From IMG/VR virus record IMGVR_UViG_3300035670_000162, positions 1 through 64,000 of that record: a stretch of 64,000 bases of DNA; one strand, 5' to 3'. The notes beneath the pieces are model-generated. The model made no database searches, was not told where the DNA came from, and was given only the letters and a program-made list of their open reading frames with translations. Both the position numbers and the translations under genes were made by a program. Source of the DNA: a virus. Within the stretch, counting starts at the first letter, position 1. Each line of letters begins with the position of its first letter. Below are positions 1 through 6,643 of this stretch, one piece after another.

Positions 1-325
1 CGTGAGCGTTTCCGTAGACCTGAGCGGTGCCGAACACCCGAGCGTTGGAGGACACCCGAGCGTCAGGACCGACATACACGCTGTCAGCGACCGTCGCCGT
101 GTTCTGGACGAGTCCGCCACCGTTCGGGTGACGATGCCAACCGTCAGGGATGTCAGTCATCTCCTTCTCAGCTTCCATTAATTGCCCATGACATGTAATG
201 AGATCAAGCCTCAGTGACTTGATTACTGTCTGTAGCCGTTCGATCTCGTCGGCGGCAGCGCACGAACGGCACTGCTCATTTGTACACATGCACTCGTATT
301 TTCTAAGTTGTTCTGTAATATCCAT
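1..325 (-). CDS. hexapeptide-repeat (left-handed beta-helix) protein, partial
   Basis: Open frame of 108 codons that runs off the left window edge, so the C-terminus is missing. Residues 1-50 are charged and carry a cysteine cluster (C12, C14, C19, C22). After residue ~56 comes IPDGWHRHPNGGG and then short repeats of the type TATVADS, VYVGPDARV, ARVFGTAQV, the pattern of left-handed beta-helix hexapeptide proteins. Such proteins recur in phages, but their role is not known and may be structural. The start at ATG 325 lies only 3 bases after the tRNA-Lys 3' end with no clear ribosome site; in-frame ATGs at 178 and 160 are alternatives. Base composition is clearly more GC-rich than the neighbouring leftward genes, hinting at acquisition. 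Confidence 0.65.
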   Translation of the reverse strand, partial: MDITEQLRKYECMCTNEQCRSCAAADEIERLQTVIKSLRLDLITCHGQLMEAEKEMTDIPDGWHRHPNGGGLVQNTATVADSVYVGPDARVSSNARVFGTAQVYGNAH

Positions 326-328
326 AAG

Positions 329-400
329 TACCCCCCGTGGGATTCGAACCCACAACCAACGGGTTAAAAGCCCGCTGCTCTACCGTTGAGCTAGAGAGGT
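329..400 (-). tRNA. tRNA-Lys (anticodon TTT)
   Basis: On the minus strand the sequence folds as a full cloverleaf. The 7-bp acceptor stem pairs acctctc with ggggggt (two G-T pairs), the anticodon loop is CTTTTAA giving TTT, and the T-loop is GGTTCGAATCC. The discriminator base is A and CCA is not encoded. It ends the leftward transcription block just before the hexapeptide gene. Confidence 0.95.
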
Positions 401-413
401 GTGGTTTTCTGTA

Positions 414-803
414 TCAGTCTTTTGGTTTCAGGTAAGCTTCAGGGGCGTGATCTGCGTGATCTTTGCAGGCTACATAAATCCATGTGTCGCCAACAAGCTC
501 TCCCCAATCACCGCAAGTTTCACATATGTGATATGAAGCTGTTTCAGCCAAGGCTACGAGATCATCAAAAATGCTTTTCATTAGATCTGGATTTTTTTCT
601 TTACCTTTTGGGACGTATTCAGCATAAAATCTTAGTCCACCAAATTTTTGCTTTACTTGATGAACTTTATAATTTGGTGATATATATGAGAGCTTTTCAT
701 GCAGAGTGTACACTAGTTCACGCCAACCTTCGCTTACATAAATAGATTTTTCATATCCAAATTTAATTTTATCTATTAGACTACTGTATACTTGATCGCT
801 CAT
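414..803 (-). CDS. small conserved phage protein with putative zinc-binding cysteines
   Basis: 129 residues, unknown function. The central part contains KFGGLRFYAEY, a string I associate with small conserved phage proteins. The C-terminal half has CETCGDWGEL followed by a C-x3-H pair (ACKDHAD), a plausible Cys3His or Cys2CysHis zinc site. It sits in the leftward operon directly upstream of tRNA-Lys and 15 bases after the preceding gene. No enzyme motif is visible. Confidence 0.75.
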   Translation of the reverse strand: MSDQVYSSLIDKIKFGYEKSIYVSEGWRELVYTLHEKLSYISPNYKVHQVKQKFGGLRFYAEYVPKGKEKNPDLMKSIFDDLVALAETASYHICETCGDWGELVGDTWIYVACKDHADHAPEAYLKPKD

Positions 804-818
804 TCTAGAACAGAATGC

Positions 819-1379
819 TTACTTCATTGGATAATCAAAAACCCTGCGGCCGTCCTCATCAAAAGAATTCATCATGATCCCAATAACGCTGTAGCCAATA
901 ATATCAACAAGAGTGTCAATTAAAGATTCATCTTTAACACTATGGATATTCATTGCTGTATTAAAATTGTTGTTTGAGTTTTTTAACAAATTCTCTAATC
1001 TTGAAATTTTGTCATATAGTCTTACTATGATTCCAACTTCACCAAACTTTGAAATATTTTCAGGCCCATAGTCGCAATGCTTTTTTATTAGAATTGAAGA
1101 GATATCTTCTTCTGTAATACTGGAGCCTAAAAGGCGTAAAATGTTATATGAATGACTAGACAAGAAGTGCCAGAACTGCTCATTAATTGAGCCATGTGAA
1201 TTATTAATAAAGCATAACTCTTGTATTGATCCTAAAGTTGTTTCAAATCTTAGTTTCATAAAATTTAACAACTGCTCTGGGGAAGAAAGCTGGGATGTCA
1301 CAAACCTTTCAAACATTGAATCTACAATGTTTTCCACATGATCATCCCAATTCTTACTGCTGACTACCGAAGTTCTCAT
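819..1379 (-). CDS. DUF1599-like (nucleotide-modification-associated domain 1) protein
   Basis: 186 residues. The middle and end carry KKHCDYGPENISKFG, then GIIVRLYDKISRLENL, then ESLIDTLVDIIGYSVIGI. The order K-x-H-x-DYG, R-x-x-DK-x-x-RL, D-x-x-x-DIIGY is the pattern of the DUF1599/Nmad1 family, which is related in fold to MazG-type all-alpha proteins and found near nucleotide metabolism genes in phages. A role in nucleotide handling is inferred from the family and from thyX at the head of the same operon. The start overlaps the upstream gene by 26 bases, typical of coupled translation. Confidence 0.6.
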   Translation of the reverse strand: MRTSVVSSKNWDDHVENIVDSMFERFVTSQLSSPEQLLNFMKLRFETTLGSIQELCFINNSHGSINEQFWHFLSSHSYNILRLLGSSITEEDISSILIKKHCDYGPENISKFGEVGIIVRLYDKISRLENLLKNSNNNFNTAMNIHSVKDESLIDTLVDIIGYSVIGIMMNSFDEDGRRVFDYPMK

Positions 1380-1623
1380 CTACAACCTTCCTAGCTAAGG
1401 CACCCATCACATAGGTTTCGACTGCTGATTCTATCAGCGATTTCGATACCCATCTGTCAATTTCGCAAAAAACATTTCCATCTTCATCAAGAAGTTCAAT
1501 TGATCCAAAAATATATCTTTCAATATTTTTTTTAGAGTCTACTTGATACTTAAGTTCTTTATTTTCTTGTTTAAGATTTTTAATTTCTTTTATCAACAAG
1601 CGCTTCTTTTTAAAAAACATCAT
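1354..1623 (-). CDS. unknown small protein with N-terminal coiled coil
   Basis: 89 residues beginning MMFFKKKRLLIKEIKNLKQ. The first ~35 residues are lysine-rich and heptad-like (LLIKEIKNLKQENKELKYQV), followed by a short acidic globular part. No recognised domain. It overlaps the next gene (DUF1599-like) by 26 bases, so the two may be translationally coupled. Two adjacent ATG codons make the exact start ambiguous by one residue. Confidence 0.6.
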   Translation of the reverse strand: MMFFKKKRLLIKEIKNLKQENKELKYQVDSKKNIERYIFGSIELLDEDGNVFCEIDRWVSKSLIESAVETYVMGALARKVVDENFGSQQ

Positions 1624-1626
1624 AAT

Positions 1627-2091
1627 TTAAATTTGACCTTTAGCTTTTAGTCGCTCTTTTTCTGCATCTATAACTAAATAGATGCCTCGCCTAATCTTTT
1701 TAAACCATCCAATGTTAGAGCTAATATAGCTGTAGACGGTAGGAAGGCTGACACCGCAATTTTCAGAGATTTGTTTAGCAGTTACTTCATTATCAATATT
1801 TTCTTTAATCCATTCATCAATAGGATTTTTTTTCTTTTTTTCTTTAAATCTTTTTACTTCAATGTCTATTTCAAGCATGTCCATCCAATAGTCAATCTCA
1901 GGCATACTTACTGCGTAGAAAGATGAAATTTCTTTTAAAGTTTTTTCATAAAAAAGACCAGTTACAAGGCTGTACCCAGCTCTTGATTTTTCAGACAATT
2001 GATATGGATCAACACCAGTTTTTGACTCTTTTAAAATTTCAAAGTTTATTTTTTTTATTAGATTTTCTTTTTCTTGAAACGAAATTGTCAT
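1627..2091 (-). CDS. helix-turn-helix protein
   Basis: 154 residues. The C-terminal third reads VTAKQISENCGVSLPTVYSYISSNIGWF, a helix-turn-helix with the turn at ENCGVSLPTVYSY, followed by a beta-hairpin-like RRGIYLVI. The N-terminal half has a second short motif (LKEISSFYAVSMPEIDYWMDML) that could be another DNA-reading helix pair. An upstream AAGGA supports the ATG at 2091. It overlaps the preceding gene by 53 bases. A phage regulator is a reasonable guess; its target is unknown. Confidence 0.65.
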   Translation of the reverse strand: MTISFQEKENLIKKINFEILKESKTGVDPYQLSEKSRAGYSLVTGLFYEKTLKEISSFYAVSMPEIDYWMDMLEIDIEVKRFKEKKKKNPIDEWIKENIDNEVTAKQISENCGVSLPTVYSYISSNIGWFKKIRRGIYLVIDAEKERLKAKGQI

Positions 2092-2338
2092 TACTGTTTT
2101 TTTCCTTAAGAACTATTTTTTCTAGTACACATATTTTTAATATCGCTATACCTGAAGATATAGTTTCTGTTTCATTATCTATGTTAGTGCATATGTAATA
2201 GTGGTCTACGTCCTCTTTAAACAAGTAACCGGAAGACTTAATGATTCTAATAGAAGACTCTTCGCTGACAGCGTACCACTCGTCTGGCAAGGAGTAGTGG
2301 TCTTTCCAAGAAATTTCGACAATTGGATACTCACTCAT
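2039..2338 (-). CDS. unknown small protein, basic C-terminus
   Basis: 99 residues: MSEYPIVEISWKDHYSLPDEW at the start, a predicted beta-rich middle (YYICTNIDNETETISSGIAIL) and a lysine/arginine tail (SRKRKSNKKNKL). The tail could contact nucleic acid. No family is assigned with confidence. Its last 53 bases overlap the start of the helix-turn-helix gene. The 76 bases upstream (2339-2414) hold no gene; they contain a 7-bp inverted repeat GCTGGCC/GGCCAGC (2346-2352 with 2396-2402). Confidence 0.65.
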   Translation of the reverse strand: MSEYPIVEISWKDHYSLPDEWYAVSEESSIRIIKSSGYLFKEDVDHYYICTNIDNETETISSGIAILKICVLEKIVLKEKNSNDNFVSRKRKSNKKNKL

Positions 2339-2414
2339 AACAGGCGCTGGCCCCCGCTCACTATGAATAATCTTTCGAAATATCCACAGCCCGGAGGCCA
2401 GCTAACCTATTGTA

Positions 2415-2621
2415 TCACTTATTATCAAGATGCCATGTTATATGACTATCTATTTTTTCATCTAAATCTTTAATATCTTCTTTCAAGTCTTCAAGTTTTT
2501 CTGTGACTGTGTTGTGGTCTTTTCTATTTTCTTTTCTTAAAGAGTTAATCAAAGCAACCATAACTCCACCAACCGTTGTTATTAGAGCAACAGCTATTGC
2601 TGACAGCGCCGCCCCATCCAT
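2415..2621 (-). CDS. membrane protein, candidate holin or accessory lysis protein
   Basis: 68 residues with one N-terminal membrane helix (ALSAIAVALITTVGGVMVALI, about residues 4-24) followed by a charged amphipathic coiled coil (ENRKDHNTVTEKLEDLKEDIKDLDEKID). This layout, short exterior, one helix, cytoplasmic coil, recalls small phage lysis-associated membrane proteins. A better holin candidate lies at 41219, so this may be an accessory or antiholin. Function is inferred from topology only. It abuts the next gene by one base. Confidence 0.6.
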   Translation of the reverse strand: MDGAALSAIAVALITTVGGVMVALINSLRKENRKDHNTVTEKLEDLKEDIKDLDEKIDSHITWHLDNK

Positions 2622-2947
2622 TATTCCGACTCTAGAAAACTAATAATTTCGTCAATTGTTTTGTTCATTTGCCCATACTCTGAAACATGATCTTGAAGGA
2701 TTTGAATCAAGTCTGAAATTTTTTCGGTTCTATCGTAGCTATTCATGATTTCTTCGTCAATAGAGCTTGCATGTTGTTCTTCATCTATCATGTTGTCTGC
2801 TAGCATTTTTTCAAAGTCTTGAATTTTACTTTTATGCCACATGGCTGCAGATGCACTTTGCTCTGCTATGCTTTTATGCCAGGTCATCATTTTTTTATGC
2901 TGTGCTTTAAGCATTTCAATATTTTCATAAGATAGTTTAATATGCAT
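2621..2947 (-). CDS. unknown alpha-helical protein
   Basis: 108 residues, almost entirely predicted helical, with a His/Met-rich N-terminal half (AQHKKMMTWHKSIAEQ, SAAMWHKSKIQDFEKML) and an acidic C-terminal half (DRTEKISDLIQILQDH). The two MTWHKS/AMWHKS segments look like a small internal repeat. No recognised domain. It overlaps both neighbours by one base, so it belongs to the same transcript. Confidence 0.6.
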   Translation of the reverse strand: MHIKLSYENIEMLKAQHKKMMTWHKSIAEQSASAAMWHKSKIQDFEKMLADNMIDEEQHASSIDEEIMNSYDRTEKISDLIQILQDHVSEYGQMNKTIDEIISFLESE

Positions 2948-3903
2948 TATTTCTCCTTTTTGCTTTTTCTAGGGTGACCGGATGGCAGTAGATCATTATC
3001 TGTAATATAATTTGGATTGGAAGGCCTTCCATTTCTTAATAAGTACAAGTAAGCATTAACTCTAGCCATTGCCCACTGATTTCTAGTCATCCCTGGCCTA
3101 TGAGAAACTGAAAAAGCACCAGCTCCTCTTCTATAGACCGCTTTAAGCGCCGCCATTGTGGCTCGCTTAGACGCTGTATCGCCATGTTTTTTATTGTGAT
3201 CTTCCATTTTTGATTTTAAAGAAGACATCACTTCTGAGGAAAAAGAGACGCCACGACCAGACTGTGCTGAGTTTGCTCTATTTCTAGATGAGCCAGTTCG
3301 TCTTTCTGACGGTTTTGCTGGAGTTTTTCTCGGATCTCCTGGGCCTGGTCTTCCATAAGTAACTTTTTTTATAGATTTTTGCTGGACCAAACCATCCGGT
3401 ATAACAGCAAGCCTGCAATAGCCGCCAGGTTCTATTTCTCCTTCAATAATTTTGCAAATTTTATCTGTTTCATGAAACACACAGTTTTGACATTTAACTC
3501 CAATATCGTAGTTGTCATTTTCTGATTGCGGAATATACTCTACCCAAACTCCTTGAGAGTCTGAGTTAAACTTTCCATACTTCTCTGCAATTGCAATAAC
3601 TGCATTTGCAAACATTCTTTCTTCTGGATCTAACTGGTCCAACATGTCTATATGCTGACCTTCTTCTTGCTCATCATCTGGTGGAGTTAGAAATTCGTGT
3701 TCAATTTTTTGATAAAAGTCATTCATCAATTGAATCATTTTTTCTTGGAACCCAGATGCGTAAGCCGCTCTTTCTTGCGCTCTCGCTTTATTCCTAGCTT
3801 CAGTCATTGATGATTCATTGTTTGGTTGATATGTATAGCATTTGCCAGAACCACCAAACCTGAAACCTGGCATACCGTTTTCTTCACATCTTTCAATAGG
3901 CAT
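2947..3903 (-). CDS. multidomain phage protein with cysteine cluster and basic linker
   Basis: 318 residues in three parts. Residues 1-45 (RCEENGMPGFRFGGSGKCYTY) form a short module I associate with phage head-protease-type proteins. Around residues 140-165 there is CQNCVFHE...CKI...GGYC, four cysteines resembling a small metal or Fe-S site. A basic linker (KTPAKPSERRTGSSRNRAN) leads to a C-terminal module, ALKAVYRRGAGAFSVSHRPG then NQWAMARVNAYLYLLRNGRP, also recurrent in phage proteins. The exact role is unknown; DNA or capsid association is possible. It is outside the rightward virion module, which is odd for a head protein. Confidence 0.65.
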   Translation of the reverse strand: MPIERCEENGMPGFRFGGSGKCYTYQPNNESSMTEARNKARAQERAAYASGFQEKMIQLMNDFYQKIEHEFLTPPDDEQEEGQHIDMLDQLDPEERMFANAVIAIAEKYGKFNSDSQGVWVEYIPQSENDNYDIGVKCQNCVFHETDKICKIIEGEIEPGGYCRLAVIPDGLVQQKSIKKVTYGRPGPGDPRKTPAKPSERRTGSSRNRANSAQSGRGVSFSSEVMSSLKSKMEDHNKKHGDTASKRATMAALKAVYRRGAGAFSVSHRPGMTRNQWAMARVNAYLYLLRNGRPSNPNYITDNDLLPSGHPRKSKKEK

Positions 3904-3920
3904 AAAACAATAATATCAGA

Positions 3921-4208
3921 TTATTGATAAATAGTATAAAGATCATCCCTACCCCATCTTTCGACGGGAATTTTTACATCTCCGTAATACCAGTAAGCCT
4001 CTTCTGAGGAATAATATATTCTTGCATAAGCTTTCATTGCGCCTTCGTCATAGACTGGGCAGTTTGGGTTGGGGTCCAGGTATAAGGCCTTAAAATGAAA
4101 AAGATCATTTTCATAATGAATTGCATTTACAATTTGTAATTTTGCATTACAGTATGGGCATAGCTTTTCTGGATATGGGAAATCTTTTATTAGTCTACCC
4201 ATTAACAT
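3921..4208 (-). CDS. unknown protein with CPYC zinc knuckle
   Basis: 95 residues. An N-terminal CPYCNAKL pair (C17, C20) and a later cysteine (PNCPVYD) suggest a half or unusual zinc site. The rest is rich in aromatic residues (YARIYYSSEEAYWYYGDV). No enzyme motif. The ATG at 4208 overlaps the stop of the upstream gene by one base. Confidence 0.65.
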   Translation of the reverse strand: MLMGRLIKDFPYPEKLCPYCNAKLQIVNAIHYENDLFHFKALYLDPNPNCPVYDEGAMKAYARIYYSSEEAYWYYGDVKIPVERWGRDDLYTIYQ

Positions 4209-4477
4209 CAGAATTCATCACCATCAATACAATCATCCTCTCCGACACGTTTTGCCAGCAAAAGCTGTGCAATTAGTTCATCTATCCTAGAATTTGCAAG
4301 ATCAATGCCCTCCATTAAGCATATAGCTTCAGGCATAGTTATTAAATAATCCTCATAAGGAGACACCACTGTGAAGGCTGGACTGTACGACCCTTGAAAA
4401 GGTACAGCTTTAATTAAAATAGTCAAACTTTCAATATCTTCTAAATCATCGTCACCATCATATGGGATAATTCTCAT
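4208..4477 (-). CDS. unknown acidic protein
   Basis: 89 residues, strongly acidic at both ends (YDGDDDLEDIES at the start, GEDDCIDGDEF at the end). The middle (SPYEDYLITMPEAICLMEGI) looks globular. No domain recognised. Linked by one-base overlaps to thyX upstream and the CPYC protein downstream, so it is part of the thyX transcript. Confidence 0.6.
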   Translation of the reverse strand: MRIIPYDGDDDLEDIESLTILIKAVPFQGSYSPAFTVVSPYEDYLITMPEAICLMEGIDLANSRIDELIAQLLLAKRVGEDDCIDGDEF

Positions 4478-5169
4478 TACAATGCCATCCTACCATTTTC
4501 AACAAAAGAGTCCATACATACAGGAACTATTGTATTTGCAATTCTTTCAATTACTTTTGCATACTCTCTAATTTCATGCTGAGCATTTGAGTCATTTCTT
4601 AATGATAAAAAGTTTAGCAAACTTCTTAGATTAACAGTCCAAATAAACTCTGTATATTGCCCAACCGGCAGTACTGATCTGGCAATTTCTTTTGCAATTC
4701 CTGCTTCAATCATTTCATAGTAAGAAGACTCTGCCTGCCTGTATACAGATTCAAAAGCTTCACATACAAAATCAAAAACAGCTGGGTCATTAAACTTTTG
4801 GAAACTATAATTTCCAGGCTTACCCACCTGCTTTCGAACAGCGTCTTCTGATGGATAGAAAAAATCAATAGTATCTGGAATGTGGTATCTCATACTCATT
4901 TCATTAAATGAAGACCATCTATGCCTAAACCACTCTCTTGCTACAAAAATTGGTGCTTTAATATGAAACTTAAAAACAACATGTTCAAAAGGTGTAGCGT
5001 GCTTGTTCTTTAAAAGAAAATTAATTAAACCAATACCTTTCTCATCCATTGAGTGCTGAGAAGACGAAAAACTAACTCTAGCTGAGTTGATTACATCTAA
5101 ATCATCACCCATAGATGAAATAAGACTAACGGAGCCACTATTTAAAACTTTGACATGCATTCCTGACAT
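4477..5169 (-). CDS. thyX: FAD-dependent thymidylate synthase ThyX
   Basis: 230 residues, the usual ThyX length. It makes dTMP from dUMP with methylene-tetrahydrofolate and FAD/NADPH. The diagnostic RHR-x7-S motif is present (R82-H83-R84, S92 in RHRWSSFNEMS). Other family features are HATPFEHVVFKFHIKAPIFV before it and SVLPVGQYTEFIWTVNLRSLLNFLSLR with the nucleotide-binding arginines near residues 165-190. It is the first gene of the leftward operon. The start is uncertain: ATG 5169 has little ribosome site, and ATG 5160 (MHVKV) follows an AGGA directly. Confidence 0.96.
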   Translation of the reverse strand: MSGMHVKVLNSGSVSLISSMGDDLDVINSARVSFSSSQHSMDEKGIGLINFLLKNKHATPFEHVVFKFHIKAPIFVAREWFRHRWSSFNEMSMRYHIPDTIDFFYPSEDAVRKQVGKPGNYSFQKFNDPAVFDFVCEAFESVYRQAESSYYEMIEAGIAKEIARSVLPVGQYTEFIWTVNLRSLLNFLSLRNDSNAQHEIREYAKVIERIANTIVPVCMDSFVENGRMAL

Positions 5170-5336
5170 ATCTTGAGACTATCACAGGGGTTGAAAAAAT
5201 TTTTTGATTTTTCAAAAAAATCTCACACCTTTGCGAAAACGGTGGTAAAGTCATCTGTACAATACGCGAAGCGCGATCAAGCCGTTACGCGTATAAGCTT
5301 TGTTTATTATTGAAATCTTAAGTGGTATTATTAAAT
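5170..5336. promoter_or_regulatory. divergent control region between thyX and the rightward genes
   Basis: 167 bases with no gene between the leftward block and the rightward genes. It contains an AT-rich inverted repeat (TTGAAAAA/TTTTTCAA, about 5190-5215), a CACAC...TGC...CGGTGGTA segment (5224-5247) and ACGCG-type motifs (5264-5268, 5285-5295). The same CGGTGGTA and ACGCGTA elements recur at 39930-40026. The -10-like TATTAT at 5326-5331 stands five bases before ATG 5337. A shared operator for both directions is inferred. Confidence 0.55.
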
Positions 5337-5555
5337 ATGCAAATAATTGCAATTGTTGAATCTGATGACGCAGGATCTGCTGTAGTATTGGATCCTGAAT
5401 TTATATCAATCATCAAGTATGACAACTTTTATATTGCAGCAACACGATGCCTCCATACTTTAATGCCTATTACTTGTGAAATTTCTGAAGAAGATGCTTT
5501 ACGCCTTATTTCTAAAGGTGTAAAGTGCATTGAGCTTGAAAGTTTTACAAAATAA
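5337..5555 (+). CDS. unknown small protein
   Basis: 72 residues: MQIIAIVESDDAGSAVVLDP, then a mixed beta/alpha pattern ending EDALRLISKGVKCIELESF. No family recognised. A GTG at 5322 is in frame, but it lies upstream of the TATTAT box at 5326-5331, so ATG 5337 fits better as a leaderless start. It is the first rightward gene and is followed after five bases by a glycosyltransferase. Confidence 0.6.
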   Translation: MQIIAIVESDDAGSAVVLDPEFISIIKYDNFYIAATRCLHTLMPITCEISEEDALRLISKGVKCIELESFTK

Positions 5556-5560
5556 AGTCT

Positions 5561-6571
5561 ATGAGAAAAGTAAGCTGGTTTACCCCAAGTAATTTAGATG
5601 AATCTGGCGACCTATGGTACAGCCAGGGTTACTTTAATGCCGCCCTTAATACAATTAGGGCTTTGCAAGATAAAGATGTAGCTGTTTACTACAACAGAAG
5701 CAACATTCCTTATCATATAAATTTTTGTCTTCCTATTTACTATCAGCTTAATAGGAGCTACACAGTTGGCTACACTCCATGGGAAAGTACAAAAGTTCCA
5801 CCTTCTTGGAAGCAGCCTATCTCAGGCTGTGACGAACTGTGGGCCACCTCAGAGTTTACAAAAAATGTATATTTGAACAACAATTTACATCATAATATTA
5901 AAGTTATACCTCATGGTATATCTTCAGATTTTGAAATCTATGATAGAGAATTAAATAATAAATTTAATTTTCTCCATATTGGTGGAGAATCAAAAAGAAA
6001 AAATGTGCAAATGGTTATTGACGCATTTTTGGAAGTTCATGAAGGTAATTCAAATGTTCATCTGTATTTAAAATACAACAAATATTGTGATGGAGATGTT
6101 TATATTGATGGGAAAATCTTACCAGCAAATCATCATCCACAGATAACAGCAATACCGGAAATATATGATACTGAAGAAATGATTAATCTATATAAGAAGT
6201 GTCATTGCTTGGTCTATCCAACAAGTGGTGAGGGATTTGGAATGATTCCGTTTGAGGCAATCTGTACAGGTATGCCCACAATTGTTACAAATTTGACAGG
6301 CACTGCTGACTTTGCGCAAATGTCAATTCCACTTGATGCTGAGTGGGGTGAAGCACCATTTCAAAGCCACATGTATGGATGTGATGCTGGGAACTGGGCT
6401 GTTCCTAATTATGATTCTTTGTGTAATTTAATTCAAAATGTAGTAGATGAGTATGACATGTTTAAAAAGCATACTCTTCAGTCCGCAAGAATTCTTCATC
6501 AAACACAGTCTTGGTCCGCAGTAGCTGATATGATCATTGAGCGGATCGAAGATTTTGAAAAAAATCTTTAA
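5561..6571 (+). CDS. glycosyltransferase, GT4-like (GT-B fold)
   Basis: 336 residues. The N-terminal half begins KVSWFTPSNLDESGDLWY and contains GYTPWESTKVPPSW and ELWATSEFTKNVY, matching phage GT-B glycosyltransferases that take a nucleotide sugar. The C-terminal half has FLHIGGESKRKN and the donor-site motif PTSGEGFGMIPFEA (around residues 220-233) with the two glutamates spaced as in GT4. It probably glycosylates a virion or host surface component; the acceptor is unknown. A clear paralogue lies at 56008 with the same motif order, so the pair arose by duplication or parallel acquisition. Confidence 0.85.
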   Translation: MRKVSWFTPSNLDESGDLWYSQGYFNAALNTIRALQDKDVAVYYNRSNIPYHINFCLPIYYQLNRSYTVGYTPWESTKVPPSWKQPISGCDELWATSEFTKNVYLNNNLHHNIKVIPHGISSDFEIYDRELNNKFNFLHIGGESKRKNVQMVIDAFLEVHEGNSNVHLYLKYNKYCDGDVYIDGKILPANHHPQITAIPEIYDTEEMINLYKKCHCLVYPTSGEGFGMIPFEAICTGMPTIVTNLTGTADFAQMSIPLDAEWGEAPFQSHMYGCDAGNWAVPNYDSLCNLIQNVVDEYDMFKKHTLQSARILHQTQSWSAVADMIIERIEDFEKNL

Positions 6572-6613
6572 TCTACCCTAGTATATCTTGTTTTTAATTA
6601 CCATTTTAATTGG

Positions 6614-6639
6614 TATTATTTTATTTGTCATTTTGGAGG
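6614..6639 (+). promoter_or_regulatory. putative promoter and ribosome site of the reductase gene
   Basis: A TATTAT box at 6614-6619 is followed by GGAGG at 6635-6639, five bases before ATG 6644. This gives a short leadered transcript. No convincing -35 hexamer is seen, though the upstream 30 bases are very AT-rich. Confidence 0.45.
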
Positions 6640-6643
6640 CTTT

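Noticed and set aside
198-389. Plus-strand frame over tRNA-Lys and the hexapeptide gene
   Set aside because: It crosses the tRNA and opposes a frame with recognisable repeats.
5322-5336. GTG 5322 as the start of the first rightward gene
   Set aside because: The GTG overlaps the TATTAT box; transcription probably starts after it, at ATG 5337.
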